The position numbers and the translations under genes were made by a program. A stretch of DNA of 25,182 bases from CALGLS01 sp047626155 (GTDB lineage Bacteria > Bacteroidota > Bacteroidia > Chitinophagales > Saprospiraceae). Positions 1-7,494 of this stretch are shown here, one piece after another. The notes under the pieces are model-generated. The model saw nothing but the letters and a program-made list of their open reading frames with translations. It was not told the DNA's origin and ran no database searches. Each line of letters opens with the position of its first letter. Positions within the stretch are counted from its first letter, which is position 1. The stretch spans positions 1-25,182 of the forward strand of contig JBLHRR010000076.1 of NCBI GenBank assembly GCA_047626155.1, read 5' to 3'.

Positions 1-53
1 CTGATGGGACGGCGTACATCAATAATGGATAAAACCCATTAGACACCCGAGCG

Positions 54-515
54 TTAGCGATGGGCAAAGTCCGTCGAGAATATCCCACAAGGAACATAAT
101 TCATCTCTTCTAAAAAACGAATATTCTCTTCGATCAAATCACAGTAATTATTTTGCAACTCACAAGTGATTAAATATAATTTGGTGATCTCGATCCTAGC
201 TTCCTTGCCATAAGGAAATAATTTCAGAGCACGAGCAAATTCATCATTTGCTTCCTGAAATTGATTACCTATCATATAGCTTTTCCCCGAATGAACTAGA
301 ATGCGATAAGCATTTCTTTGCTGTTCTAATTCGTAGGTTTTTAGATAGCTGTATATCTTGCTTTGTCGATTTGGTAAGGCATTATAACAAGCTGTAATTC
401 CATAAAACATCATTACAATGAAAGTCAACAAGAGTGATAGCCTAATTTGTTTGTCTATCCAGGATGAGGAGCGAATCGCTTCCTGATAAATTTTAGGAGC
501 AAGCTTGGGATGCAT
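54..515 (-). CDS. Small membrane protein with TPR-like repeat (unknown function)
   Basis: Not recognised as a named family. From the chosen ATG (513-515, MHPKLAPK) the protein is about 153 residues. A basic, soluble N-terminal stretch is followed by one hydrophobic helix (LSLLLTFIVMMFYG), then a helical C-terminal part with a TPR-like pattern (GKSYMIGNQFQEANDEF then ALKLFPYGKEAR). This suggests a single-pass inner-membrane protein presenting a short TPR scaffold, probably to the periplasm. The frame stays open up to an ATG at 645-647, but that codon lies inside the hairpin terminator of the upstream helicase gene, so I prefer the internal start. The ribosome-binding site is weak. The gene follows the helicase on the same strand but should be a separate transcript because of the terminator between them. 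Whether it is expressed is uncertain. Confidence 0.55.
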   Translation of the reverse strand: MHPKLAPKIYQEAIRSSSWIDKQIRLSLLLTFIVMMFYGITACYNALPNRQSKIYSYLKTYELEQQRNAYRILVHSGKSYMIGNQFQEANDEFARALKLFPYGKEARIEITKLYLITCELQNNYCDLIEENIRFLEEMNYVPCGIFSTDFAHR

Positions 516-634
516 CTTGGAATTCCGTTTATCTTTTCTATTGTAAGAAATGCTCTTATTGTCATATTCTTTAATAGAGTTAAAAGCCTTTCGATGTTTG
601 AAGGCAGTGCCGGAGTGGCCAGGTATTTTTGAAC

Positions 635-678
635 AAAAAAAACCCATATTGATATTGTTTTGTTATCATCAATATGGG
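635..678 (-). terminator. Rho-independent terminator of the DEAD-box helicase gene
   Basis: A perfect 11-bp inverted repeat (CCCATATTGAT at 643-653, ATCAATATGGG at 668-678) encloses a 14-base loop. On the minus strand the stem is followed directly by eight T residues (635-642 read in reverse). It lies about 60 bases after the helicase stop codon, as expected for an intrinsic terminator. Confidence 0.85.
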
Positions 679-738
679 GCTTCTTTATGTGGAATTCTTG
701 TTTTTTGTGATCAGCAGATGCTTTTTTTCGACAAGAAT

Positions 739-2136
739 TTAATCACGTTTTCCAGAATTGTTATTTCCTGGTCCACGGTTTGGTCCATCTCCTGAACGGC
801 CGCTATTGTTTCTGTTTGAAGATTGATTTCGTCCTCCAGAACCGCCACGGTTATTGTTGTTACGACCACCGCTATTACGAGAATCTCTTCCGCCGCCGCC
901 ATTTCTATTTCCGCCACCGCCTCTGCCTTGAGAACCACCTCGGCCCCTGCCACCACTTCCGCTGCTATGTCTTTTGTTCGGTTCGTACGCTGGTGCCTCT
1001 CCTAATTCAGTAGGAAGTGGAATCTTGTTTATTTCTTCTTCTAAGAATTTTTCAATAACCCCGAATTTACTTGCATCTCGAGGATTGATGAATGTAAGAG
1101 CTACCCCCGTTGAATCCGCTCGAGCCGTTCTTCCTACTCTGTGAACATAATCTTCCGCATCATTAGGTACATCATAATTGATAACCAGTGAAATTTCTTT
1201 GATGTCAATTCCACGTGCAAGAATATCCGTTGCTACCAGTATCTGAGTCTCCTTACTTTTGAAACTTTGCAAGGCCATCTCTCTTTCCTTTTGTTCTAGG
1301 TCCGAAGAAATCATGAGTGCAGAGAGTTTTCCTCTATTCAAAGCAGCGGTAATCTCTTTTACCATCCTACGAGTAGAAGTAAAAATAATTACGGACTGAT
1401 ACTGATCTTTCTTACCCAAGAGTAATTTTTGAATCAGTGGAATTTTTTGATTGTCGTAGGTGAGGTACGCTCCTTGAAGAACACCTGCTGCCGGTTTGGA
1501 AATAGACAAGCTGATCTGTTCTGGATCGTGTAAAATTTTCTTAGCTAACTGTCTGATTTTCGCAGGCATCGTCGCTGAAAAAAGTAGCGATTGTTTCTCC
1601 TTTGGTGTCTTGGTGAAAATAGACATGATGTCATCGAAGAAACCCATATCCAACATTCTATCAGCCTCATCGAGAATGAAATGTTTTACATGACTTAGAT
1701 CTACGTACCCAAGGTTAATATGAGAAATCAATCTACCCGGTGTAGCAATGATAATATCAGCGCCGCCCTTAAGCGCCCTTTTTTGCTGGTCCCAGGAAGA
1801 ACTATCTCCACCACCATATACTGAAATAGAACTCACTCCAGTGAAGTAAGCAAAGCCTTCAACCTGTTGGTCAATTTGCATGGCCAGTTCACGGGTCGGA
1901 GCAATAATCAAAGTATTAATTTGGGACTTTCGTCCAGGATTGGCTGCTAATTTGTTTAAAACCGGAAGTACAAAAGCGGCAGTTTTACCCGTACCCGTTT
2001 GGGCGCAGGCAATCAGATCTTTGTTCTGTAAGATCAGAGGAATAGCTTCTTGCTGTACTGGTGTCGGTTCTACAAAGCCCATCGCAGCGAGGGCTTCCTC
2101 TAGAGAGGTCTCGAAAGAAAAGTCGTTAAATGACAA
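739..2136 (-). CDS. DEAD-box ATP-dependent RNA helicase (RhlE-like) with RGG tail
   Basis: ATP-dependent RNA unwinding enzyme of the DEAD-box family, a cytoplasmic protein usually involved in ribosome assembly, RNA decay or cold adaptation. The 465 residues carry all the core motifs: Q motif (PTPVQQEAIP, about 24-33), Walker A AQTGTGKT (45-52), PTREL, TPGR, DEAD (156-159), SAT (187-189), ARGID and HRVGRTAR (332-339). Residues from about 392 to the end are a Gly/Arg/Asn/Ser-rich low-complexity tail, likely to bind RNA and possibly phase-separate. The start is unusual: the codon at 2134-2136 is TTG. The frame has a stop 15 bases upstream and no in-frame ATG before Met19, yet the MSFNDF N-terminus aligns with the normal RhlE start, so TTG is the likely initiator. 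The 250-base upstream region could be a long regulated leader. Confidence 0.95.
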   Translation of the reverse strand: MSFNDFSFETSLEEALAAMGFVEPTPVQQEAIPLILQNKDLIACAQTGTGKTAAFVLPVLNKLAANPGRKSQINTLIIAPTRELAMQIDQQVEGFAYFTGVSSISVYGGGDSSSWDQQKRALKGGADIIIATPGRLISHINLGYVDLSHVKHFILDEADRMLDMGFFDDIMSIFTKTPKEKQSLLFSATMPAKIRQLAKKILHDPEQISLSISKPAAGVLQGAYLTYDNQKIPLIQKLLLGKKDQYQSVIIFTSTRRMVKEITAALNRGKLSALMISSDLEQKEREMALQSFKSKETQILVATDILARGIDIKEISLVINYDVPNDAEDYVHRVGRTARADSTGVALTFINPRDASKFGVIEKFLEEEINKIPLPTELGEAPAYEPNKRHSSGSGGRGRGGSQGRGGGGNRNGGGGRDSRNSGGRNNNNRGGSGGRNQSSNRNNSGRSGDGPNRGPGNNNSGKRD

Positions 2137-2279
2137 TATGTATCGTTTTTGTTAAAAGGTGAACGACACATATTATTCTTATGCCATTCAATCTCAATTA
2201 GTTATTATATTTCTTGGACTTATAAGGATCGATTAAAAGGATCAAGCTCTGAGTAAGCTAATTTTTTTTACGATCTTAA

Positions 2280-2338
2280 GTACAAAGATTGAAATTTTTT
2301 ATCGAAAAGCCGTATTTCAACGGGCTTTTCCTTTGTAC
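2280..2338. repeat. Nested inverted repeat between fructosamine kinase and helicase genes
   Basis: An outer 8-bp pair (GTACAAAG 2280-2287 with CTTTGTAC 2331-2338) encloses an inner 8-bp pair (GAAAAGCC 2304-2311 with GGCTTTTC 2323-2330). The inner right arm abuts the outer right arm, while about 16 unpaired bases lie on the left. There is no clean T-run on either strand. It could be a weak terminator or attenuator of the leftward aroC/kinase unit, or a structured part of the helicase leader. The function is inferred only from the symmetry. Confidence 0.5.
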
Positions 2339-2386
2339 GAGTAAAATAGCTTTAATGTTTAACTTTCTGTTCGGTATAGTTTTATG

Positions 2387-3256
2387 TCAAATATACTTTG
2401 ATAAAGCTTGTTTAACCCCATTGACATAACTCCCTCCAAACAAGTTCACGTGTACCAACAAATAATAGAGTTGATAAAGAGCAACTCGCGCTTCAAAGCC
2501 TGGTTCTAGTGGGTATGACCCTATATAGCTGTGATAAAACTGAGGATCAAATCCGCCAAATAAAAGGCTCATGGCTAAATCCATTTCCCGATGACTATAA
2601 CTTACTGATGGGTCAATGAAAACAGGAAGCTGATTTTTATTAACCATAAAATTACCTGACCATAAATCACCATGAATTAAGGCCGATTTTTCAGAAGGGC
2701 AAAGATTATTTAATTTAGAGTAAAGCCGATCAAAAGAACGAGTATCTTCTTTTGAAAGCATTTTATTATCAAATGCCATTTTTACTTGAGGAAACAATCG
2801 TTGTTGAGCGTAAAACGCAGCCCAGTTGTCATGATGGTTATTAGACTGAGGCAAACGACCTATGAAATTATCATGAGCTAAACCGAACTGTGTTGCCGAA
2901 ACCCGATGCAATTGAGCAAGCGATTGTCCAAGTGAGACCCAGAATTGTTTGTCTTTATTACCAGATTGAATGTATGGTAAAATCAAAAAGGCTCCGGGGC
3001 TGTTTTGAAAAGGACCATGATGGATTACTTCTGGGCAGTGGCAATGTTGACCAATGAGTTGCAAACCTTTAGCTTCTGCTTCAAAGAGGGCAGTAGCTAA
3101 AGCAGATTCGTTTATCTTTAAAAAGTAATTTTCCTTATCGGTGGATAGCAAATAAGCATCACTAATATCACCTCCAGTAACAGATTGTAACCTCTTTGTT
3201 TTTTCGCCAAGGAGTTTTTCAATTTCTAGAATTTTAGAGGAGGAATCTATTTGCAT
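2387..3256 (-). CDS. Fructosamine kinase family protein (ketosamine-3-kinase)
   Basis: Protein-deglycation kinase of the FN3K family within the APH/choline-kinase superfamily. Members phosphorylate the sugar of Amadori adducts such as fructosamine or ribulosamine on lysines, which destabilises the adduct. The 289 residues match the family length. Visible motifs are the ATP-binding Lys in YFLKI (about 47) with the acidic partner in FEAEAKG (about 59-61), the catalytic loop HGDLWSGN (195-202) and the metal-binding IDPS (214-217) followed by SHREMDLAMS. The ATG is only five bases after the aroC stop codon, so the two genes should be co-transcribed and possibly translationally linked. Cytoplasmic. 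The natural substrate cannot be read from sequence, and bacterial members are often annotated only at family level. Confidence 0.92.
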   Translation of the reverse strand: MQIDSSSKILEIEKLLGEKTKRLQSVTGGDISDAYLLSTDKENYFLKINESALATALFEAEAKGLQLIGQHCHCPEVIHHGPFQNSPGAFLILPYIQSGNKDKQFWVSLGQSLAQLHRVSATQFGLAHDNFIGRLPQSNNHHDNWAAFYAQQRLFPQVKMAFDNKMLSKEDTRSFDRLYSKLNNLCPSEKSALIHGDLWSGNFMVNKNQLPVFIDPSVSYSHREMDLAMSLLFGGFDPQFYHSYIGSYPLEPGFEARVALYQLYYLLVHVNLFGGSYVNGVKQALSKYI

Positions 3257-3261
3257 GTCCT

Positions 3262-4329
3262 TTACTTCGCACGCAAAAAATGATCAATTACTACCAAAGC
3301 CGCCATAGCCTCAACTATAGGAACGGCCCTTGGAACTACACAAGGATCATGGCGTCCTCGACCACTCACCTTATCCGCATTGCCGTGAGTATCCACAGAA
3401 TCCTGTTCTGGAATAATGGTCGCAACAGGTTTAAAAGCAGTCCGAAAATAAATATCCATCCCGTTGGAAATACCGCCTTGTATGCCTCCAGAATAATTGG
3501 TGCTGGTTTTTATTTTATCTCCCTCTTTGACAAATACATCATTATGTTCACTGCCCCTCATCGTAACGCCCATGAAGCCAGAGCCATATTCAAAACCTTT
3601 GCAAGCATTGATACTTAACATCGCTTTTGCTAAATCAGCATGTAATTTATCAAAAACAGGTTCCCCCAAACCGATAGGACAACCCTTAAGGACCGCACTA
3701 ACAACACCACCGATGGTATCACCTTGCTTTTTGATCGCTTTTATATGGTCAATCATTTCCCTCGCCTTGGCGGGATCAGGACATCTGACATCGTTGTCAT
3801 CAATTTTAGATAAATCTAAATCTTCATGACTTTTGTTTAATGCAATGTTTCCAACTTGGCTGACCCAAGCTTTTATTTCAATACCTTCTTTAGCTAATAT
3901 TTGCTGCGCAATTGCACCTGCTGCCACCCGTGCTGCAGTTTCTCTTGCAGAAGAACGACCACCACCACGATAGTCTCGATGACCATATTTTTGTTGATAA
4001 GTAAAATCAGCATGCGAAGGACGGAAGCTGTCTTTAATGTGGCTGTAATCCTTTGACCGTGCATCTTCATTGAAAAGCGCAAGACAGATAGGCATACCCG
4101 TTGTTTTTCCTTCAAAGATGCCTGAAAGAACCTGAATCGTATCTTTTTCCTTTCGTTGGGTAACAATAGAAGATTGTCCAGGGCGTCGCCGATCCATTTG
4201 CAGTTGAATAGCTTTCAAGTCTATTTCAACATTAGAAGGGCAGCCATCAATGATAACACCTAGGCCATTGCCATGTGATTCTCCAAAAGTAGTAATGCGG
4301 AAAAGTTGTCCAAAGGTATTGCCAGCCAT
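3262..4329 (-). CDS. aroC: Chorismate synthase
   Basis: Converts 5-enolpyruvylshikimate-3-phosphate to chorismate, the last step of the shikimate pathway, using reduced FMN. At 355 residues it is the normal length. Family signatures are visible: GESHG near residues 16-20, RRRPGQSS (about 47-54), the RSSARETAARVAAGA block, MRGSEHND, GGIQGGISNG, and GRHDPCVVPRAVPIVEAM near the C-terminus. The start ATG (4327-4329) gives the conserved MAGNTFGQLFRITTFGESHG N-terminus. A promoter-like element lies just upstream (4355-4385), and the fructosamine kinase gene follows after five bases. No other shikimate genes are in the window. Confidence 0.98.
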   Translation of the reverse strand: MAGNTFGQLFRITTFGESHGNGLGVIIDGCPSNVEIDLKAIQLQMDRRRPGQSSIVTQRKEKDTIQVLSGIFEGKTTGMPICLALFNEDARSKDYSHIKDSFRPSHADFTYQQKYGHRDYRGGGRSSARETAARVAAGAIAQQILAKEGIEIKAWVSQVGNIALNKSHEDLDLSKIDDNDVRCPDPAKAREMIDHIKAIKKQGDTIGGVVSAVLKGCPIGLGEPVFDKLHADLAKAMLSINACKGFEYGSGFMGVTMRGSEHNDVFVKEGDKIKTSTNYSGGIQGGISNGMDIYFRTAFKPVATIIPEQDSVDTHGNADKVSGRGRHDPCVVPRAVPIVEAMAALVVIDHFLRAK

Positions 4330-4354
4330 GGGATGAGGATTGATTATAAAACGA

Positions 4355-4385
4355 TAAAGGTAGGGAACTGTTTAGCTAATAGCAA
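4355..4385 (-). promoter_or_regulatory. aroC: Candidate Bacteroidota promoter for aroC and fructosamine kinase gene
   Basis: On the minus strand a TTG (complement of 4383-4385) is followed after 20 bases by TACCTTTA (complement of 4355-4362). This is close to the Bacteroidota primary-sigma consensus TTTG, 19-21 bases, TAnnTTTG, with one mismatch at the last base of the -7. The predicted start site leaves a leader of about 20 bases. It sits just past the terminator of the upstream gene. Confidence 0.45.
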
Positions 4386-4389
4386 GCAT

Positions 4390-4446
4390 AAAAAAAACCA
4401 TAAAGCGTGGCAGTGAATTTAAGGAAAAGCTGCACGCTTTATGGTT
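4390..4446 (-). terminator. Strong Rho-independent terminator of the choice-of-anchor B gene
   Basis: A perfect 14-bp inverted repeat (AACCATAAAGCGTG at 4396-4409, CACGCTTTATGGTT at 4433-4446) is extended inward by three more pairs across a one-base bulge. On the minus strand it runs straight into a T-run (complement of 4390-4397). It is placed to stop transcription arriving from the 4571-6934 gene before the aroC promoter. Confidence 0.9.
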
Positions 4447-4570
4447 GTATATGGAATATTATAACAGCCAAATTTGAGAGAAAAGCGAATAATCAAAAAG
4501 GCTTCATATGCTTTTCTAATAATGTAGACAGGCGGTAAGGTTTAAAAGGTTGGGTAAGAGTTGAAAAAGT

Positions 4571-6934
4571 TTATCTTTTTACAAATCGTACTGTTTCTTT
4601 AACCCGATTCCCCTCCAAAGAAATAAGATAAGTCCCTTTTTCTAAAGAGTTCACATTCAAAGAATAACCATTATTTAGTTCATTAGCTGAAACAATGATG
4701 GATCGAACCTGCTTACCAATGACATCATAAATAGTAAGCGCTATATCTGTAGAAGCAAAAATCTGTTGCTCAAGTAATAATGTGAGTTCTTTATCTACAG
4801 GATTTGGAAAGAGCTGTAGATTGCCATTTGAGCTGTTCAAACGGGCTGACACAATTGGACTGAAGGCTACTGTCCCATCTAAGTCCAACTGACGTAAGCG
4901 ATAGTAATAAGTTTGTCCGGCAACAACGTCCTTATCAAGGAAGTTATAAGCAGAGCCACTCGAATTTATGGTATTCCCTGGAATCCAGCTGATTTTTTGG
5001 AAATCAATAGCGTCGGCCTCCGTAGCTCTTTGTAAATCAAAACCAAAAAATCCAAGTTCTGAAGCGGTACTCCAATCCAACAGTATCTCTTTCGATTTTG
5101 CTGTAGCTTTAAAACTTATTAATTCAGCAGGCAAAGGACCTTCAATGGTCCTAAAACCAAAAACAACATTACTATTACTGCTTGCACAGTTATTATCTCT
5201 AGAGGTAACTCTCCAGAAATAAGTAGAACCTTCTTCGAGTCCGGCTTGGATGTATTCTGTTGAAATCAAACTGTAAGCGCTAAAGTCAATAGTGCTAAAG
5301 GTTTGGTCTGTAGATATTTCTAAATCATAAAAGGTGGCACCAGAAACGGGATCCCAGTCGAATGATACCTCTAATAGCTGGTCGGAAGCATTGTGAGGAG
5401 GACTAACTAAAACAGTGGTAGGTAATCCATTACTGATTGGGATGATTACGAGCGCAACAGCAACTCGGTTTACCGGAATTTCTGTCCCTGTAAGCACAAT
5501 GTTGTAATTCCCGCTTAGTGTAGTCGTGGTGGTACTCACTGTCATAGTGAAAGCAGCATCTGTTGCTATGGGGTTGCTGCTAAAATTCGCGGTAGCTCCA
5601 CTCGGGAGTCCAGAGACGGTGATATTGTCGGTACTGCTGAATCCGGCATAAGCAGTAGCATCAAAAGAGTAGGTAACTTCCTGTCCCTGACAAATAGATT
5701 CCACACCATTACCTACTACCTCCATGACATAGTGAGGAAGGTTCGGTGTAATAACATGCAGCCCTCTGTACGTTTGATCGATATTGGTCATGACCATTTT
5801 ACCAGATTTAAAATAAGGATAGACACTCCATGAGCCATGAAAGCCTCTGTTGTTGTTAGCGGGGTAGTTGTCAAAATAACCCACTTCTGTAATTACACTG
5901 TTATCCAAATTGCTAATGTCAAGTACCCGTAAACCAGCGGTGTAGTTTGCTTGGTAAGCATAAGGACCTTTGATGTATAAATTGTGATCGTAAGATTCTG
6001 TATCTGCAAAATAGGTGAATTTCAAAATAGGATTCTCTAAATCAGAAATATCAAATATATAGGTTTTAGTGTTGTGCTGTATATTAGATTCGTCCAATTC
6101 ATCATCGACCAATAAGTACTTATGATCGTCCGTAATCCAACCTTGATGACAGTAGAAATTACCAGGGTAAGTAAAAGTATTAATGGTGGATGGATTGCCT
6201 TTTACAGTTACATCTGCAATAGCTAGATTATCTTCGTTAAAGCCAATGCATATTTCTTTCCCCATGTGCTCCGTATCCGGCCCACGATAAACGACACAAA
6301 CAGCATCGTGGCTATAACCGTCAGAGTCATAGCTTCCTTCAAGTGTCGGATTAGTAGGATTTGTTGTATTATAAAAAGTCATTCCCCCTGAGTTTAGACT
6401 GCTAGTGCCTACAGGGATAATGTATCCAGTTAATGGGCTTACAACCACATTATGGGAACGGTTCGTACCGCTTCCAAGGTCAATCCATCCATCTTCGGTA
6501 AAATTGACGGGAAGGTTTGTTGCGGTTGTTAGTCTGTCTAGATTAAAAATTTGGATACCACTGCCAGTAGCCTCGCTGCCGATATAGGCGTGGTTATTAG
6601 CAACTTTGATATCTCGCCAAGTAGAGTTGCTCGAATGTTTTGCTAATTTACCTACGATAACTGGACTGTTTGCATTAGATATGTCAACGAAAGCAGTCCC
6701 ATTGTCTAGCCCAACGATGGCATATTCCGTTCCACCTGCTGAAGTCCACCCCCAGATGTCATTGGCTTTATTGGCGTTTAAATTAGAAGTTCCTAAATTG
6801 ATATAAGCATTCAAGTCTATATTATCACAAGGATAAACGCCCGCCATTCCGGAATCGCAAGGAGTTTGAGCAAAAGCAGCAATAGAGAAAAAGCTGAAGC
6901 AGAAGATGTTTAGGTAAGTTAATGGTTTGAGCAT
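4571..6934 (-). CDS. Choice-of-anchor B family secreted protein with T9SS type A sorting domain
   Basis: A 787-residue exported protein. A signal peptide (residues 1-22, ending AAFA-Q) precedes a choice-of-anchor B domain (about 25-400). That domain is rich in LVIVD-like repeats with patterns such as FVDISNANSPVIVGK, YIFDISDLENPILKF and LRVLDISNLDNSVITEVG, probably forming a beta-propeller. Then come an Ig-like segment (about 400-500), a fibronectin III-like segment (about 505-600), a second one common in front of sorting domains (PLPAELISFKATAKSK, about 605-700), and the T9SS C-terminal domain (706-787: LFPNP, then IYDVIGKQV, GTYLISLE, ending in KR). It should cross the outer membrane through the type IX system and be attached to or released from the cell surface. 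The function of choice-of-anchor B domains is not established. The gene stands alone with its own terminator. Confidence 0.9.
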   Translation of the reverse strand: MLKPLTYLNIFCFSFFSIAAFAQTPCDSGMAGVYPCDNIDLNAYINLGTSNLNANKANDIWGWTSAGGTEYAIVGLDNGTAFVDISNANSPVIVGKLAKHSSNSTWRDIKVANNHAYIGSEATGSGIQIFNLDRLTTATNLPVNFTEDGWIDLGSGTNRSHNVVVSPLTGYIIPVGTSSLNSGGMTFYNTTNPTNPTLEGSYDSDGYSHDAVCVVYRGPDTEHMGKEICIGFNEDNLAIADVTVKGNPSTINTFTYPGNFYCHQGWITDDHKYLLVDDELDESNIQHNTKTYIFDISDLENPILKFTYFADTESYDHNLYIKGPYAYQANYTAGLRVLDISNLDNSVITEVGYFDNYPANNNRGFHGSWSVYPYFKSGKMVMTNIDQTYRGLHVITPNLPHYVMEVVGNGVESICQGQEVTYSFDATAYAGFSSTDNITVSGLPSGATANFSSNPIATDAAFTMTVSTTTTTLSGNYNIVLTGTEIPVNRVAVALVIIPISNGLPTTVLVSPPHNASDQLLEVSFDWDPVSGATFYDLEISTDQTFSTIDFSAYSLISTEYIQAGLEEGSTYFWRVTSRDNNCASSNSNVVFGFRTIEGPLPAELISFKATAKSKEILLDWSTASELGFFGFDLQRATEADAIDFQKISWIPGNTINSSGSAYNFLDKDVVAGQTYYYRLRQLDLDGTVAFSPIVSARLNSSNGNLQLFPNPVDKELTLLLEQQIFASTDIALTIYDVIGKQVRSIIVSANELNNGYSLNVNSLEKGTYLISLEGNRVKETVRFVKR

Positions 6935-7118
6935 GGTGTTTGGTTTTTGACTAAATTCTTGAATCTTAAAGGAGTATTAAGTTTTTTGATCAAAACTTCG
7001 TAAATAACTTAAACAAAAGCTTGTATACAATTGTAAGAAGCTAAATTTAACATTTTTTTTATCTGAATTTCAACGGTTTATATACTTTTTTTCCTAAAGT
7101 AAAATTAACGACATTCAA
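6935..7118. other. Intergenic region upstream of the choice-of-anchor B gene
   Basis: AT-rich upstream region of the leftward T9SS-cargo gene. It holds an imperfect palindrome centred on TTTTGATCAAAA (about 6980-7000, arms AAGTTTT and AAAACTT), which may be a regulator site. I see no convincing TAnnTTTG element and no further gene. Confidence 0.35.
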
Positions 7119-7488
7119 CTAGAACCCTTGAGCTTTTATGAGAAGTTTGTTCTTCTCATAGTCACTAACCAAGCAGTAGAATAATGTTCCCTGTTTTGGA
7201 GGTTTCTCATATTTTTTTTCTACCAGGGCATTGATCATCTAGGAACCGATGCTTTTTTCTTTTGCCCAGAAGGGAATGGAGCCCCCATTGGAAAAGTTGG
7301 ATTTGTCCCGGGTCGTCTCCGGTGATTAGGGGGTGTAAGTGTGTAGGTGCAATGTTATAAGAGGGGAGGAGTGGCTTTCCGGAAGCGCTAAAAGGATTGT
7401 AACGTTTCAAATCGTCAGAATAGAAGCGCGCAAGGAAGCGCGCTTCTATTTCTGATTCTTTTTTACTCAATGTTGCTCGGCCGCACAT
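7119..7488 (-). pseudogene. Broken SRAP-family gene (SOS response-associated peptidase, HMCES/YedK type)
   Basis: SRAP proteins crosslink abasic sites in single-stranded DNA through Cys2 and are normally about 200-250 residues. Here the first ~69 residues are a good match: MCGR with the catalytic Cys2, then PSYNIAPTHLHPLI and LFQWGL. Immediately after WGL the frame is lost: the intact frame ends after 93 residues in unrelated sequence (stop at 7207). Skipping one base at about 7278 restores the expected IPFWAKEKSIGS, then a TAG stop (7239-7241), then MINA, which matches the conserved INARAE block. Beyond that the second frame stays open to a stop at 7119-7121 but no longer resembles the family. 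So there is a +1 frameshift, a nonsense codon and a missing C-terminal two-thirds. The ATG lies six bases after the pgk stop, so the remnant is in the pgk transcript. A short stable N-terminal peptide is possible but would lack most of the active-site cleft. Confidence 0.85.
7137..7160. repeat. 9-bp perfect inverted repeat in the SRAP remnant
   Basis: TATGAGAAG (7137-7145) and CTTCTCATA (7152-7160) are perfect complements around a six-base loop. No T-run follows on either strand, so it is not a classical terminator, although it is placed to end the leftward pgk/SRAP transcript. Confidence 0.45.
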
Positions 7489-7494
7489 TATAGT

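Noticed and set aside
23..41. Six-base inverted repeat TAATGG/CCATTA after the first gene as a terminator
   Set aside because: The stem is short, AT-rich and has no T-run; the window edge prevents a better judgement.
605..625. String resembling a tRNA-Ser D-arm (GCCGGAGTGGCC)
   Set aside because: No acceptor stem, anticodon arm or T-arm can be built around it; the following bases are the terminator.
516..647. 44-residue N-terminal extension of the small TPR membrane protein
   Set aside because: Its ATG lies inside the hairpin of the helicase terminator and the extension has no domain-like character.
3894..4166. Open frame of 90 codons in another frame within aroC
   Set aside because: It is a shadow frame of a well-supported gene with no independent start signal or family match.
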